This document shows positions 39,068-47,839 of a stretch of 64,000 bases of DNA, piece after piece (the first letter of the stretch is position 1; each line of letters begins with the position of its first letter). The notes under the pieces were generated by a model. The model did no database searches and was not told the DNA's origin. It worked only from the letters and a program-made list of their open reading frames with translations. Source of the stretch: CAVZCC01 sp963773765 (GTDB taxonomy: Bacteria; Actinomycetota; Acidimicrobiia; Acidimicrobiales; Microtrichaceae); NCBI GenBank assembly GCA_963773765.1, contig CAVZCC010000001.1, positions 1,488,001 through 1,552,000 of the forward strand. The letters are read 5' to 3'. A program made the position numbers and the translations under genes.

Positions 39068-40256
39068 CCCCGGCCATGAGCAGCCGGAACAGCCGGTGCT
39101 GGAACCGGGCCCGCTGGCCGGCCACCAGCCCGAGCGGGTCACCGACCAGCCGGTGGTCCAGGCCCATGCGCACCACCACCATGTCCAGGCTGGGGATGAC
39201 GGTCACCTCCTGGTCGAACATGCCGCTCAGGCCGAAGGCGTCCGCGGGGGCGGGCGGCAGCCACCGGCGCTGGCGCACCACCGGCGCCGGGAACGTGGCG
39301 TTGTGGCACGTCGTGCCGTCGTTGGTCCACCACAGGAAGCCGTAGCAGGGGTTGGCCGCGGTGCCCCGGGCACCCTGGGCCACGTAGTCCTCCGCGATCA
39401 GCACCCGGTCACCCCACCGACCCTGATGGAGCAGGAGCGTGCCGAGGCGGCCGAACGAGCGGGGCGCCATGTCCAGGAAGGCGAACCCTTGGGTGGTCCC
39501 GACCGGGTCCCGGGCCCAGGACCAGTCGCCGTCGGCGATCCCGACCGGCCGGAACAGCTCGTCGCGGGCGAAGGCCTGGAAGTCCCGGCCGGTGGCCCCC
39601 TCCACCACGGCGACCAGCACCGACACCGCGGTCTGGGCGTACAGGTACGTCGATCCCGGTGCGGCCTCGAACGGCCGGCGGAGCACCGCGGCGACCGAGT
39701 CGGCGGTGGCGGCCTCCAGCACGTCGGACGCGAAGGCCAGGCGCAGGCCCGTGGTCTGGGTCAGGAACTGCCGCACCGTGAGCGCGGCGTGGGCGGGGTC
39801 CAGACCGACCACGCCCCGGGCGGCCAGGAGGGGGCCCACCGGGTCGTCCAGCCCGAGCAGTCCCATGGTGACGGCCCGGCCCACCACCATCGACACCACG
39901 CCCTTGGTCATGGACCACGCCGGCAGCGGCACCCACTCCACCAGCGCGTCGTTGCCACTGGTGGCCACCAGGCAGTCGTGGCGGTACACCCGCACCGACT
40001 GCGCACCGGTGGCGGTGCCGTACTCCACGGCCATGTCCACCGCGTCGGCGGCCAACCCGACCGACTCCGGTGCGACCCGCCCGAACTCCACGCCGCCGGC
40101 GGGCAGGGCACACGATCCGCCGGACAGCGCCGCGGGACCGGGCGGGGCCGGCGACGGACTCGCACCCGGCGCCACCGGTGCGCAGGCCGCGCCGGCGAAC
40201 AGCACCAGCACGCCGGCCACCGCCGCGATGCAACGAACCCCCCGACCCACAGCCAC
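38961..40256 (-). CDS. Beta-lactamase-family serine hydrolase, lipoprotein
   Basis: A 431-residue serine hydrolase of the class C/DD-peptidase/EstB type. The signal peptide ends in A-G-A-A-C (lipobox, about residue 25), so it is an exported lipoprotein. The catalytic S-x-x-K is S-M-T-K near residue 115, and the Y-A-Q segment near residue 207 is the likely second motif (usually Y-x-N). Substrate may be a peptide, ester or lactone rather than an antibiotic. Its 3' end overlaps the convergent membrane-protein gene. Confidence 0.88.
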   Translation of the reverse strand: MAVGRGVRCIAAVAGVLVLFAGAACAPVAPGASPSPAPPGPAALSGGSCALPAGGVEFGRVAPESVGLAADAVDMAVEYGTATGAQSVRVYRHDCLVATSGNDALVEWVPLPAWSMTKGVVSMVVGRAVTMGLLGLDDPVGPLLAARGVVGLDPAHAALTVRQFLTQTTGLRLAFASDVLEAATADSVAAVLRRPFEAAPGSTYLYAQTAVSVLVAVVEGATGRDFQAFARDELFRPVGIADGDWSWARDPVGTTQGFAFLDMAPRSFGRLGTLLLHQGRWGDRVLIAEDYVAQGARGTAANPCYGFLWWTNDGTTCHNATFPAPVVRQRRWLPPAPADAFGLSGMFDQEVTVIPSLDMVVVRMGLDHRLVGDPLGLVAGQRARFQHRLFRLLMAGVSDVEVPDVGDWVPDPDDPPVDWFHILELPLLPRP

Positions 40257-40349
40257 ACCCCCCTCGGCGCTCAGCCCGTTCAGGATGGCAGCGCAGGCGC
40301 TCCCGGGGCAACGGTCACGGCGCCCGTCCGGCCCCGGGCCCGTCCGGTG

Positions 40350-41168
40350 TCAGGCCACCGTGCAGATGACCTCGCCGTGCAGCACCGCGAACCAGCCCGA
40401 GGGCTCCGCCGCCCACGCCCGCCACGCCCGCACCATGCCGACCAGCTCGTCGGGCCCCACCCCGAGGTCGGCGAACCGGCCGGTCAGCTCCGAGTCCGCC
40501 ACCCGGTCCGCCCACATCCCGCCCCACCACGACCGGTCCTCCGTGGTGGCGAAGCACCACACCGACGCGGAGGCCGACGTGGCGCCCAGGCCGGCCCGGT
40601 GACACCAGGCCAACAGGTGCCGGCCGGCGTCGGGCTCGGCGCCGAGGGAGCGGGCGGCCTGGCGGTACCGGGCCAGCCACCGGTCCAGGCCGGGGTCGGC
40701 CGGGGCCCAGGTCATGGCCCCGTAGTCGGCGTCGCGGGCCGCCACGAGCCCTCCGGGGCGGGTGACGCGGGCCATCTCGCCCAGCGCCGCGACCGGGTCC
40801 CGCAGGTGCTGCAGCAGCTGGTGGGCATGCACCACGTCGAAGGTGTCGTCGTCGAACGGGAGTCGGTCCACGTCGGCCACGTCGAACGCCACGTTGGCCA
40901 CACCGGATGTGGCGGCCCCGGCCCGGGCCTGCTCCACGACGGCGCCGGCCCGGTCCACCCCCAGCACCGACCCGTCCGGCACCCGGCGGGCCAGGTCCAC
41001 GGTGATGGTGCCGGGCCCGCACCCGACGTCCAGCACCCGGTCGGTGGGACGGAGGCGGTCCAGCAGGTGGCCGGCGGAGTTCTCCGCCGTGCGCCAGCGG
41101 TGCGACCGCAGCACCGGCTCGTCGTGGCCGTGCAGGTACTCGTGCCCCGGTGCGTCGCCTCGTTCCAC
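40350..41168 (-). CDS. Class I SAM-dependent methyltransferase
   Basis: A 272-residue methyltransferase. L-D-V-G-C-G-P-G-T at about residue 47 is the SAM-binding turn, L-G-V-D-R-A is the acidic strand, and D-V-V-H-A-H-Q-L-L-Q-H-L with A-R-V-T-R-P-G-G-L follow, as in UbiE/BioC-like enzymes. The GTG at 41168 has GGGGG just upstream; an ATG at 41318 would extend into the divergent gene and is unlikely. The acceptor molecule is unknown. Confidence 0.88.
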   Translation of the reverse strand: MERGDAPGHEYLHGHDEPVLRSHRWRTAENSAGHLLDRLRPTDRVLDVGCGPGTITVDLARRVPDGSVLGVDRAGAVVEQARAGAATSGVANVAFDVADVDRLPFDDDTFDVVHAHQLLQHLRDPVAALGEMARVTRPGGLVAARDADYGAMTWAPADPGLDRWLARYRQAARSLGAEPDAGRHLLAWCHRAGLGATSASASVWCFATTEDRSWWGGMWADRVADSELTGRFADLGVGPDELVGMVRAWRAWAAEPSGWFAVLHGEVICTVA

Positions 41169-41193
41169 CCCCCGATCCTGACCGACCGGCGGG

Positions 41194-41199
41194 TACCGT
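41194..41199 (+). promoter_or_regulatory. Possible -10 element (TACCGT) for a leaderless LigD-type gene
   Basis: TACCGT (TANNNT pattern) ends six bases before the ATG at 41206, and there is no Shine-Dalgarno sequence. Confidence 0.3.
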
Positions 41200-41205
41200 G
41201 CCGAC

Positions 41206-42237
41206 ATGGTTTCCACCCCGGCGGTCGAACTGGACGTCGACGGCCACACGGTCCGGGTCACGAGTCCGGACAAGGTGTTCTTCCCGCAACGGGGGAACAC
41301 CAAGTTGGACCTGGTCAACTACTACCTGGCCGTGGGCGGGCCGCTCATGCGGGCCATGGGGGGCCGGCCGGTGCTGCTGCAGCGCTTCCCGGACGGCGTG
41401 AAGGGCAACAACTTCTTCCAGAAGCGGGTGCCGGACGCACGGCCCGACTGGCTGGAGACGACCGTGGTCTCCACCCCCAACGGCACGACGTCGCAGGCCC
41501 TGGTGGCCGCGGACCTGGCCCACGTGGTGTGGGCGGTCAACCTGGGGTGCCTGGGGTTCCACGTGTGGCCGGCCCGGGCCGCGGACCCCGACCACGCCGA
41601 CGAGCTGCGCATCGACCTGGACCCCCAGCCCGGCATCACCTTCGACCAGGTCCGTGAGGCCGCGTTCGCGTTGCGCGACCTGTTCGACGAGGTGGGCCTG
41701 ACCGGGTTCCCCAAGACCACGGCCAGCCGGGGCCTGCACATCTACGTGGGCCTGGAGCCCCGCTGGGACCCGGTCCAGGTCCGGGCCGCAGCGGTGGCGG
41801 TGGCCCGGGAGCTGGCCCGCCGGCGGCCCGACCTGATCACCGACGCATGGTGGAAGGAGGAGCGGGGCACGCGTGTGTTCGTGGACTTCAACCAGAACGC
41901 CCCCCACAAGACGGTGTTCGGGGCCTGGTCGGTGCGGGCCCGGGTCGGGGCGCAGGTCTCCACCCCGGTCACCTGGGACGAGGTCGCCACCGTGGTCCCC
42001 GACGAGCTGACCATGGACACCGTGCCGGACCGCGTGGCGGCGCTGGGTGATCCGTGGCAGGCGATGTGGGAGCGGCCCCAGAGCCTGGAGCCGCTGCTGG
42101 ACCTGGTCCGCCGCGACCAGGAGGCAGGTCTCATGGACGCACCGTGGCCACCCGTCTACCCCAAGATGCCGGGCGAGCCGCCACGGGTGGCCCCGAGCCG
42201 GGCCCGCAAGCCCGACGGCGGACCCCCGGACGGGTAG
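41206..42237 (+). CDS. LigD-type polymerase/primase domain protein (NHEJ)
   Basis: A 343-residue stand-alone polymerase domain of the archaeo-eukaryotic primase superfamily, as found in LigD and actinobacterial PolDom proteins. It extends ends with ribonucleotides in Ku-dependent double-strand break repair. Key motifs are D-K-V-F-F-P near the start, the catalytic D-L-D-P (D-x-D), S-R-G-L-H-I-Y-V (phosphate-binding) and V-F-V-D-F-N-Q-N (third acidic residue). There is no ligase or nuclease domain and no Ku gene nearby. Its stop lies inside a palindrome shared with the convergent redoxin gene. Confidence 0.9.
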   Translation: MVSTPAVELDVDGHTVRVTSPDKVFFPQRGNTKLDLVNYYLAVGGPLMRAMGGRPVLLQRFPDGVKGNNFFQKRVPDARPDWLETTVVSTPNGTTSQALVAADLAHVVWAVNLGCLGFHVWPARAADPDHADELRIDLDPQPGITFDQVREAAFALRDLFDEVGLTGFPKTTASRGLHIYVGLEPRWDPVQVRAAAVAVARELARRRPDLITDAWWKEERGTRVFVDFNQNAPHKTVFGAWSVRARVGAQVSTPVTWDEVATVVPDELTMDTVPDRVAALGDPWQAMWERPQSLEPLLDLVRRDQEAGLMDAPWPPVYPKMPGEPPRVAPSRARKPDGGPPDG

Positions 42238-42247
42238 GACCTACCCG
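42231..42247. terminator. 17-base palindrome spanning two convergent stop codons
   Basis: CGGGTAG-GAC-CTACCCG (with one further pair) forms a seven-base stem and three-base loop. The TAG stops of both the LigD-type gene and the redoxin gene lie inside the arms. It could act as a symmetric terminator or mRNA 3' end, though there is no U-tract on either side. Confidence 0.4.
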
Positions 42248-43314
42248 CCCTCGGGTGGGGTCCGGTCGGCCCGGATGCCGTGGTAGGGCCGGCCGGCCTC
42301 CTCCCACTCCTGCGCCATCCGGAAGAACGAGTTGCCGAACGGGTCGTCCCCCTGCAACGGCAGGGCGGCGCGACGGATGGTCCAGTCGTGGGGAGCGAGC
42401 TCGCCGGCCAGGGCGAAGTTGCGGGCCGCGCCCGCCTCGTCACCGGTGCGGCGCAGGTGGGCCGCCATGCGGAACCGCAGCCGGGCCTGCAGCTCGTCCT
42501 CGGTGAGGTCGTCCAGGACCTCACCAGGGCTGGCCACGTCCACGTCGGTCTCGCCGGTGCGGACCCACCGCCGCACCGCGTCCTTCTGGGGCCCGGACTC
42601 CACGTTGGTGAAGTCCTTGAACATGTCGGTGCCGAACGCCTCCCAGTTGGGCTTGGCGATCCGGTTCCGCTCGTCGATCCACACCACGGTCGGGACGTTG
42701 GAGATGGCGTACAGCTCGGTGAGCAGGTGCTCGCGGTCGATGAGCACCGGGAAGGTGATGCCGTCCACCCATGGGGTCACGTCGTCGACGGACTCGTCGA
42801 TCGCGACCGCGACGACCGTGAAGCCCTCGTCGGCCAGTTCGTCCTGCAGCACCTGCCACCCGGGCAGGTCGTAGCGGCATCCTCACCAACTGGCGAAGGC
42901 GAACAGCAGCTTCTTGCGGTCCGTGAACTCCTCCAGGGAGTGCAGCGTGCCGGACAGGTCGGGCAGTGCGAACGACGGTGCCCGGCTACCGCCGAGCATC
43001 CCGCGACGGAGGCCCCGTTCGGCGCCGACCGCGACCAGCGAGGACTGTTCGTCCACCGCGACCGGGCGGTCGAGCGCAGCGGCCACGGCGACCAGGTCGA
43101 CCCGATCGCCGGCCATGACGGTCGAACGGTCACGGACCGGCACGCACACGTCCCCACGGCACAGGCCTTCGGCCTTGAGCTCCCAGCCCATCGACGCCGT
43201 CAGGTCGGGTCCGGAGACGAGCACCCGACCGGCCGCGTGCTCCGCCTCCACGGTGGCCCCGTCGGGAGCATCGACGAGGTCGGCCAGCACGGTCACCGGG
43301 GTCATGGGCGTCAT
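42241..43314 (-). CDS. Redoxin (AhpC/TlpA-type) protein with in-frame TGA at the active site: candidate selenoprotein
   Basis: About 357 residues if the TGA at 42883-42885 is read through. The frame is the same on both sides. The preceding residues are F-A-F-A-S-W and the following ones G-C-R-Y-D-L-P-G-W-Q, so the TGA falls exactly where thioredoxin-fold redoxins have the reactive cysteine (W-C-G-C-R). Downstream, V-V-A-V-A-I-D-E-S, P-V-L-I-D and P-T-V-V-W-I-D-E complete the thioredoxin fold, and a helical C-terminal tail follows. Residues 1-110 form another small domain. A hairpin matching the bacterial SECIS pattern starts 13 bases after the TGA. The ATG at 43314 overlaps the cfa-like stop (ATGA); the ATG at 43305 is an alternative. 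A sequencing error (TGC to TGA) or a true nonsense mutation is the main competing explanation. Confidence 0.75.
42851..42869 (-). promoter_or_regulatory. Possible bacterial SECIS hairpin downstream of the in-frame TGA
   Basis: On the coding strand ACCTGCC and GGCAGGT pair perfectly (seven bases) around the loop CGGGT. The loop begins 20 bases after the TGA and has a G in its first two positions, as the published bacterial SECIS description requires (apical loop 16-37 bases from UGA, short loop with an early G). Confidence 0.5.
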
Positions 43315-44675
43315 CCTCGCACAGGTGCGCTCCGGCGGAGGTCGACGGTGCGCCGCACGGGGGCCCGGTCCCAGTCGTGACGCAGGGGCATCCGGCTCCG
43401 GCCGCCGGCCGCGGCGCGGATGCCCAGCACCTGGTTCACCCCGATGCGGCCCTCCTCGAAGCCCACCGCGGACCCCGCCATGTAGAGCCGCCAGACCCGG
43501 GCCCGACCCGGACCCACCAGCCCGACCGCCCGGTCCCAGTCGGCCTCCAGGTTGGCCACCCAGGCCCGCAGCGTGAGCGCGTAGTGCTCCCGGAGACCCT
43601 CCAGGTGGCGGGCCTCCAGGCCGGCGGCCTGCATGGCGGTGACCACGCCACCCACCTCGTGCAGCGCCCCGTCGGGGAAGACGTAGCGGTCCACGAAGCT
43701 GCGCCGGGCGAAGCCCGGACGCGCCCCCGGTGGGCGGCTGATGGCGTGGTTCAGCACGCGGCCACCGGGGGCGAGCAGCCGGTACAGGCGTTCGAAGTAC
43801 TCGGCCAGCCCGGCCGCCCCGACGTGCTCGAACATCCCGATGGAGCTGATGGCGTCGAACGGACCGTCGGCGACCTCGCGGTAGTCCTGCAGCCGGATCC
43901 GGACCCGGTCCGACAGGCCCTCGGCCCGCACCTGCTCCCGGGCCCAGGCGGCCTGCTCCCGGGAGATGGTGATGCCGACGGCCTCCACCCCGTGGTGGCG
44001 GGCGGCATGGCGGACCATGGCGCCCCACCCGCAGCCGACGTCCAGCAGCCGCATGCCCGGTCGCAGGCCCAGCTTCTGGCAGACGAGCTCGTGCTTGGCC
44101 CACTGCGCGGCCTCCAGGCCGGCGGCCGGCGAGGCCGCTGGCGGCGGGTCGGCCCACACCGCGCACGAGTAGGTCATGGCCGGCCCCAGCACCAGGGCGT
44201 AGAACTCGTTGGACACGTCGTAGTGGTGCGACACCGCGTCGCGGTCCCGGCCCGGTGTGTGGACCCGGCCCCGCAGCCGTGCCTCCTCCGGGGGTGGGGG
44301 CAGGGGCCGCAGGTTGCGCAGGCCCAGCACCCGGACCGCCTCCAGCCACTGCCGGGGGGTCAACCGGGGGTTGGGGATGCGGTCGCGGAGCCCGACGACG
44401 GCGTAGATGTCGCCCCGGACCTCCACGTCACCGGTCACGTAGGCCCGGGCGAAGCCGAGCTCCCCCGGCGCGGTGGCGATGCGCCGGAGCGCGTCGTCGG
44501 AACGCACCACGATGGTGGCCGGCGCGTCCGGCGGACCGAGCCGGCTGCCGTCGTGGAACTCGAAGGCCACCGGCGGGTCCGTCCCCACCAGTGAGCCCAC
44601 GACCCCGGCCAGGGTTCCCCCGGGGGCCAGGACGACCAGGCCCGGGTCCCTCCGCTGATCCTGCTGCAGTGCCAT
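43311..44675 (-). CDS. Cyclopropane-fatty-acid synthase family methyltransferase
   Basis: A 454-residue SAM-dependent enzyme of the Cfa/mycolic-acid cyclopropane synthase family, which methylates or cyclopropanates the double bond of membrane phospholipid acyl chains. Y-D-V-S-N-E-F-Y is the conserved entry motif, L-D-V-G-C-G-W-G binds SAM, and S-I-G-M-F-E-H-V-G with C-terminal lipid-binding helices follows. The N-terminal 140 residues are the usual extra domain. The ATG at 44675 has GAGGGGAG upstream. It is coupled by ATGA overlap to the redoxin gene, suggesting a link between membrane lipid modification and redox defence. Confidence 0.92.
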   Translation of the reverse strand: MALQQDQRRDPGLVVLAPGGTLAGVVGSLVGTDPPVAFEFHDGSRLGPPDAPATIVVRSDDALRRIATAPGELGFARAYVTGDVEVRGDIYAVVGLRDRIPNPRLTPRQWLEAVRVLGLRNLRPLPPPPEEARLRGRVHTPGRDRDAVSHHYDVSNEFYALVLGPAMTYSCAVWADPPPAASPAAGLEAAQWAKHELVCQKLGLRPGMRLLDVGCGWGAMVRHAARHHGVEAVGITISREQAAWAREQVRAEGLSDRVRIRLQDYREVADGPFDAISSIGMFEHVGAAGLAEYFERLYRLLAPGGRVLNHAISRPPGARPGFARRSFVDRYVFPDGALHEVGGVVTAMQAAGLEARHLEGLREHYALTLRAWVANLEADWDRAVGLVGPGRARVWRLYMAGSAVGFEEGRIGVNQVLGIRAAAGGRSRMPLRHDWDRAPVRRTVDLRRSAPVRG

Positions 44676-44743
44676 GGTCGACTCCCCTCGACCGCCCAGG
44701 CTCCCCAACACGTCGCCGGCACGATGCTTGCACACGCATCGGC

Positions 44744-44781
44744 GGACGCGTCGGACGAACGTCGTCGGACGCGTCGGACGA
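44744..44781. repeat. Two 15-base direct repeats (GGACGCGTCGGACGA) upstream of the cfa-like operon
   Basis: Identical copies at 44744-44758 and 44767-44781 lie 23 bases apart, about two helical turns, each containing the palindrome ACGCGT. They sit in the gap between the acyl-CoA dehydrogenase stop and the cfa-like start, on the upstream side of the latter. Confidence 0.55.
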
Positions 44782-44820
44782 TCGCGGGGCCGACCACCTG
44801 CCCCGAGCGGCCGGCAGGGC

Positions 44821-46056
44821 TCAGATGGGGAGCGCCCCGGTGGCGGCGTTGGTGGAGCCGGTGTCCTTGTACGCCGCGATCGTCCGCTGGGCGATCCGCA
44901 TCTGGTGCACCTCGTCCGCGCCGTCGGCGAAGCGGGCCCAACGGGCGTGCTGGTACATGTGGGCCAGCGGGGTGTCCGTGGAGTAGCCGAGCGCGCCGTG
45001 GACCTGGATGGAGCGGTCGATCACCCGGCCCAGCATGTTGGCCACGAAGTGCTTGGCCATGGAGACCTCGCCCTTGAAGTCGTCGCCCCGGTCGATCTTG
45101 TACGCCGCGTGCAGGACCATGAGCTTGGCCTGGTACAGCTCCATGGCCGAGTCCGCGATCATCCACTGGATGCCCTGCTTCTCGGCCAGGAGCGAGCCGT
45201 GGGCGTAGCGGTTGAGGGACCGGTCCACCATCATGTCCAGCGCGGTCTCGGCCTGGGCGATCCAGCGCATGCAGTGGGCCAGGCGGGCCGGGCCCAGCCG
45301 GTACTGGCCCAGCAGGTGGCCCTGGCCCCGGCCCCCCAGCATCTGGGACTCGTGCACCCGCAGGTCCTCGATGAGGATCTCCGAGTGGCCGGTGCCGCCG
45401 TGCATGGTCTCGATCTGGCGGACCTCGGTCCAGCCCTCCGACGGGATGTCCACCAGGAACGCGGTGTTGGCGGCCTGGGGGATCTCGGGGTCCTCCTCGG
45501 TGCGGGCGATGAGGATGGCGAAGCTGGCCCGGTGGGCGTTGGAGATGAACCACTTGTGGCCGTTGATGACCCACTCCTCGCCGTCCTGGTAGGCGTTGGT
45601 CCGGATGAGGGTGGGGTCCGAGCCGGCGACCTCCGGCTCGGTCATGGCGAAGCAGGACCAGGTGCGGCCGTCGCACAGCGCCTTGAGGTACTTCTGCTTC
45701 TGCTCGTCGGTGGCCCAGTGCAGCAACGTGTGCATGTTGCCCTCGTCGGGGGCCTGGCAGTTCAGGACCCACGGTCCGTAGTAGCTCTTGGCCGCCTCGG
45801 CCTGGACCATGGCCAGCTCCACGTGGCCCAGCCCCATGCCGCCCCATTCGGGGGGCATGTGCGGCAGCCACAGGCCGGCGTCGAACGCCTCCTTGCGCAT
45901 CCCGATCAGGAGCGTCAGGTACGCGTCGCGGTCGGTGTCCTCCAGCTTCTCGTCGTGGATCCGGGCCTCGGCCGGCTTGACGACCTCGTCGATGAACGCC
46001 CGGACCCGCAGTCGGATCTCCTCGAGCTCGGGCGAGAGGCTGAAGTCGATGCTCAC
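44821..46056 (-). CDS. Acyl-CoA dehydrogenase
   Basis: A 411-residue FAD-dependent acyl-CoA dehydrogenase with the full family plan: an N-terminal helical domain, M-T-E-P-E-V-A-G-S-D (FAD and substrate contact), W-V-I-N-G-H-K-W-F-I-S-N-A, and the C-terminal helical domain with Q-V-H-G-A-L-G-Y. Nearby A-D-E-V-H-Q-M-R-I is typical of the FadE/ACAD10-11-like group. The GTG at 46056 has AGGGGG at good spacing; the longer frame to 46218 is not homologous. Chain-length specificity is unknown. Confidence 0.93.
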   Translation of the reverse strand: MSIDFSLSPELEEIRLRVRAFIDEVVKPAEARIHDEKLEDTDRDAYLTLLIGMRKEAFDAGLWLPHMPPEWGGMGLGHVELAMVQAEAAKSYYGPWVLNCQAPDEGNMHTLLHWATDEQKQKYLKALCDGRTWSCFAMTEPEVAGSDPTLIRTNAYQDGEEWVINGHKWFISNAHRASFAILIARTEEDPEIPQAANTAFLVDIPSEGWTEVRQIETMHGGTGHSEILIEDLRVHESQMLGGRGQGHLLGQYRLGPARLAHCMRWIAQAETALDMMVDRSLNRYAHGSLLAEKQGIQWMIADSAMELYQAKLMVLHAAYKIDRGDDFKGEVSMAKHFVANMLGRVIDRSIQVHGALGYSTDTPLAHMYQHARWARFADGADEVHQMRIAQRTIAAYKDTGSTNAATGALPI

Positions 46057-46202
46057 GTGGTCCCCCTGGTGGACCGGCGCACCGTGCGCCGGTCGGCCCG
46101 GACCGTACCGCCCGACACCTCTCGGGCGCCCGTCGGCGGCGGGAATCAATCCCCGTGGGCGGGGTTCTGACAGGGGTCCGATCCCCCACCGAGGAGCCAC
46201 CC

Positions 46203-46826
46203 ATGACGTCCGGACCACGCAGCGTCGCCATCATCGGGGCCGGCAGCGTCGGCACCCACCTGGCCCGGGGCCTGGCCGGCGCCGGCCATGCGGTGACGGT
46301 GGGGGTGCGCGACGCCACCACCGACCGGGCCGTCGCCCTGGCCGGGGCCGGGGTGGCCCTGGCGTCCCCCGAGGATGCCGCGGCCGGAGCGAACGTCGTG
46401 GTGCTGGCGGTCCCCGCGCCCAGCCTGGGTGAGGTGGTCCCCTCCCTGGGGGACCTGGCGGGCAAGGTGGTGGTCGACGCCACCAACGCGGTGGGCACAC
46501 CGCTTCCCGACGGGTTCGACACCCTCGGCGCCTACGTGTCCTCCCTGGCCCCGGGTGCCAGGGTGGTCAAGGCCTTCAACACCATCGGGGCCGAGCACAT
46601 GGAGTCGGCCACGGTGGCCGGCACCCCGGCGTTCCTGCCCGTCGCCGGCGACGATGCCGGCCGGCCGGTGGTGGTGGACCTGGCAACGTCGCTCGGGTTC
46701 GACGTGGCCGACCTGGGCGGGCCCGACTGCGTGCAGATGGTGGAGGACGCGGCACGGCTCTGGATCCACCTGGCGTTCCGGTGCGGCTGGGGCCGGGACT
46801 TCGGCTTCGGCGTGCTGCGGCCATGA
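46203..46826 (+). CDS. NAD(P)-binding F420-reductase-like (NpdG/Fno-type) protein
   Basis: A 207-residue single Rossmann-domain protein of the F420H2:NADP oxidoreductase family. I-I-G-A-G-S-V-G-T-H is the dinucleotide turn. V-D-A-T-N-A-V and V-V-K-A-F-N-T-I-G match the loops contacting the second cofactor. GAGG lies before the ATG at 46203. It is coupled by ATGA overlap to an LLM protein of the F420-using type, so the pair could form and use reduced F420, though NADPH-dependent reductases of this fold also reduce other substrates. Confidence 0.85.
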   Translation: MTSGPRSVAIIGAGSVGTHLARGLAGAGHAVTVGVRDATTDRAVALAGAGVALASPEDAAAGANVVVLAVPAPSLGEVVPSLGDLAGKVVVDATNAVGTPLPDGFDTLGAYVSSLAPGARVVKAFNTIGAEHMESATVAGTPAFLPVAGDDAGRPVVVDLATSLGFDVADLGGPDCVQMVEDAARLWIHLAFRCGWGRDFGFGVLRP

Positions 46827-47722
46827 CCGGGACGAGCGACCTGACGCCGGCCACGGCGCCCGCACCGCAGCCCGCCATCGGCATCAACCTGTCGACCTCC
46901 GCCGCCCCCGGGAACGACCCGGCGGCCGCCGCACTGCACGCCGAGGAGCTCGGCTACGACTTCGTGTGCGTGTCGGACCACCTGCACGGGACGCAACCGA
47001 CGTACGAGACCTGGACGATGCTGACGTGGATGGCGGCCGCGACCACACGGATCCGCGTCGTCCCCAACGTGCTGGGACTGCCCTACCGGTCGCCCACGGT
47101 GCTGGCCAAGATGGCCGAGACCCTGGACCGGCTCTCCGGCGGGCGGGTCGTGATCGGCCTGGGCGCCGGCGGCTGGGACGCCGAGTTCTCGGCGTTCGGG
47201 CTGCCCGTGCGCACACCGAAGGAGAAGGTGGACGGCCTGGAGGACGCGCTGCAGATCCTCCGCGGGTTGTGGCGGGAGCCGGCGTTCTCGTTCCAGGGTC
47301 CGGTGTACTCGGTGCAGGACGCTGAGCTGGAACCCAAGCCGGCCCGACCGGTCCCGGTGTGGGTGGGTGGGTTCGGGCCGCGGTCGCTGCGGGTGATCGG
47401 CCGCCTGGCCGATGGCTGGCTGCCGTCCATGCCGGTGGTGCCACCGGAGGAGGTGGCGGCCAAGCGGGTGGTGATCCGTGACGCGGCCGAGGCCGCCGGC
47501 CGGGATCCCGACTCCCTGACCTACGCCTACAACGTGACCGTGCTGCTGGGCCCGGGCGCGGTGGACGACCGGGTCATCGGAGGGAGCCCGGCCCAGGTCA
47601 CCGACCGGATCGGGGAACTGGTGCAGACGCTCGGCCTGGACGCCGTCAACGTCTCGTTCACCGGCCCCCCACGCGACCAGGCGGACGTGTTCGCGGCGGA
47701 CGTCTTGCCCCACCTGCGCTGA
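46823..47722 (+). CDS. LLM-class F420-dependent oxidoreductase
   Basis: A 299-residue luciferase-like TIM-barrel protein. V-C-V-S-D-H-L-H-G is the usual cofactor-proximal strand, with L-P-Y-R-S-P, G-G-R-V-V-I-G-L-G-A-G-G, and the C-terminal P-V-W-V-G-G-F-G block following. Its start overlaps the F420-reductase-like gene. A 25-residue Ala/Pro leader precedes the barrel. Substrate unknown. Confidence 0.9.
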   Translation: MTGTSDLTPATAPAPQPAIGINLSTSAAPGNDPAAAALHAEELGYDFVCVSDHLHGTQPTYETWTMLTWMAAATTRIRVVPNVLGLPYRSPTVLAKMAETLDRLSGGRVVIGLGAGGWDAEFSAFGLPVRTPKEKVDGLEDALQILRGLWREPAFSFQGPVYSVQDAELEPKPARPVPVWVGGFGPRSLRVIGRLADGWLPSMPVVPPEEVAAKRVVIRDAAEAAGRDPDSLTYAYNVTVLLGPGAVDDRVIGGSPAQVTDRIGELVQTLGLDAVNVSFTGPPRDQADVFAADVLPHLR

Positions 47723-47839
47723 GGCTGCATGGTGGCGAGTGCAGCGCCCGTCCGCCCCGGGCCCCGGCTGTGGGTGCTCGTCGTCGTCCGAGACGTTGGG
47801 TGGTGAGGGTGGCCCGTCCCAACCCCGGGCCCCGGCAGC

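Noticed and set aside
42883..42885. Ordinary frameshift or two separate genes at the redoxin locus
   Set aside because: The reading frame is identical on both sides of the TGA and the active-site sequence is continuous, unlike the indel-broken genes elsewhere.
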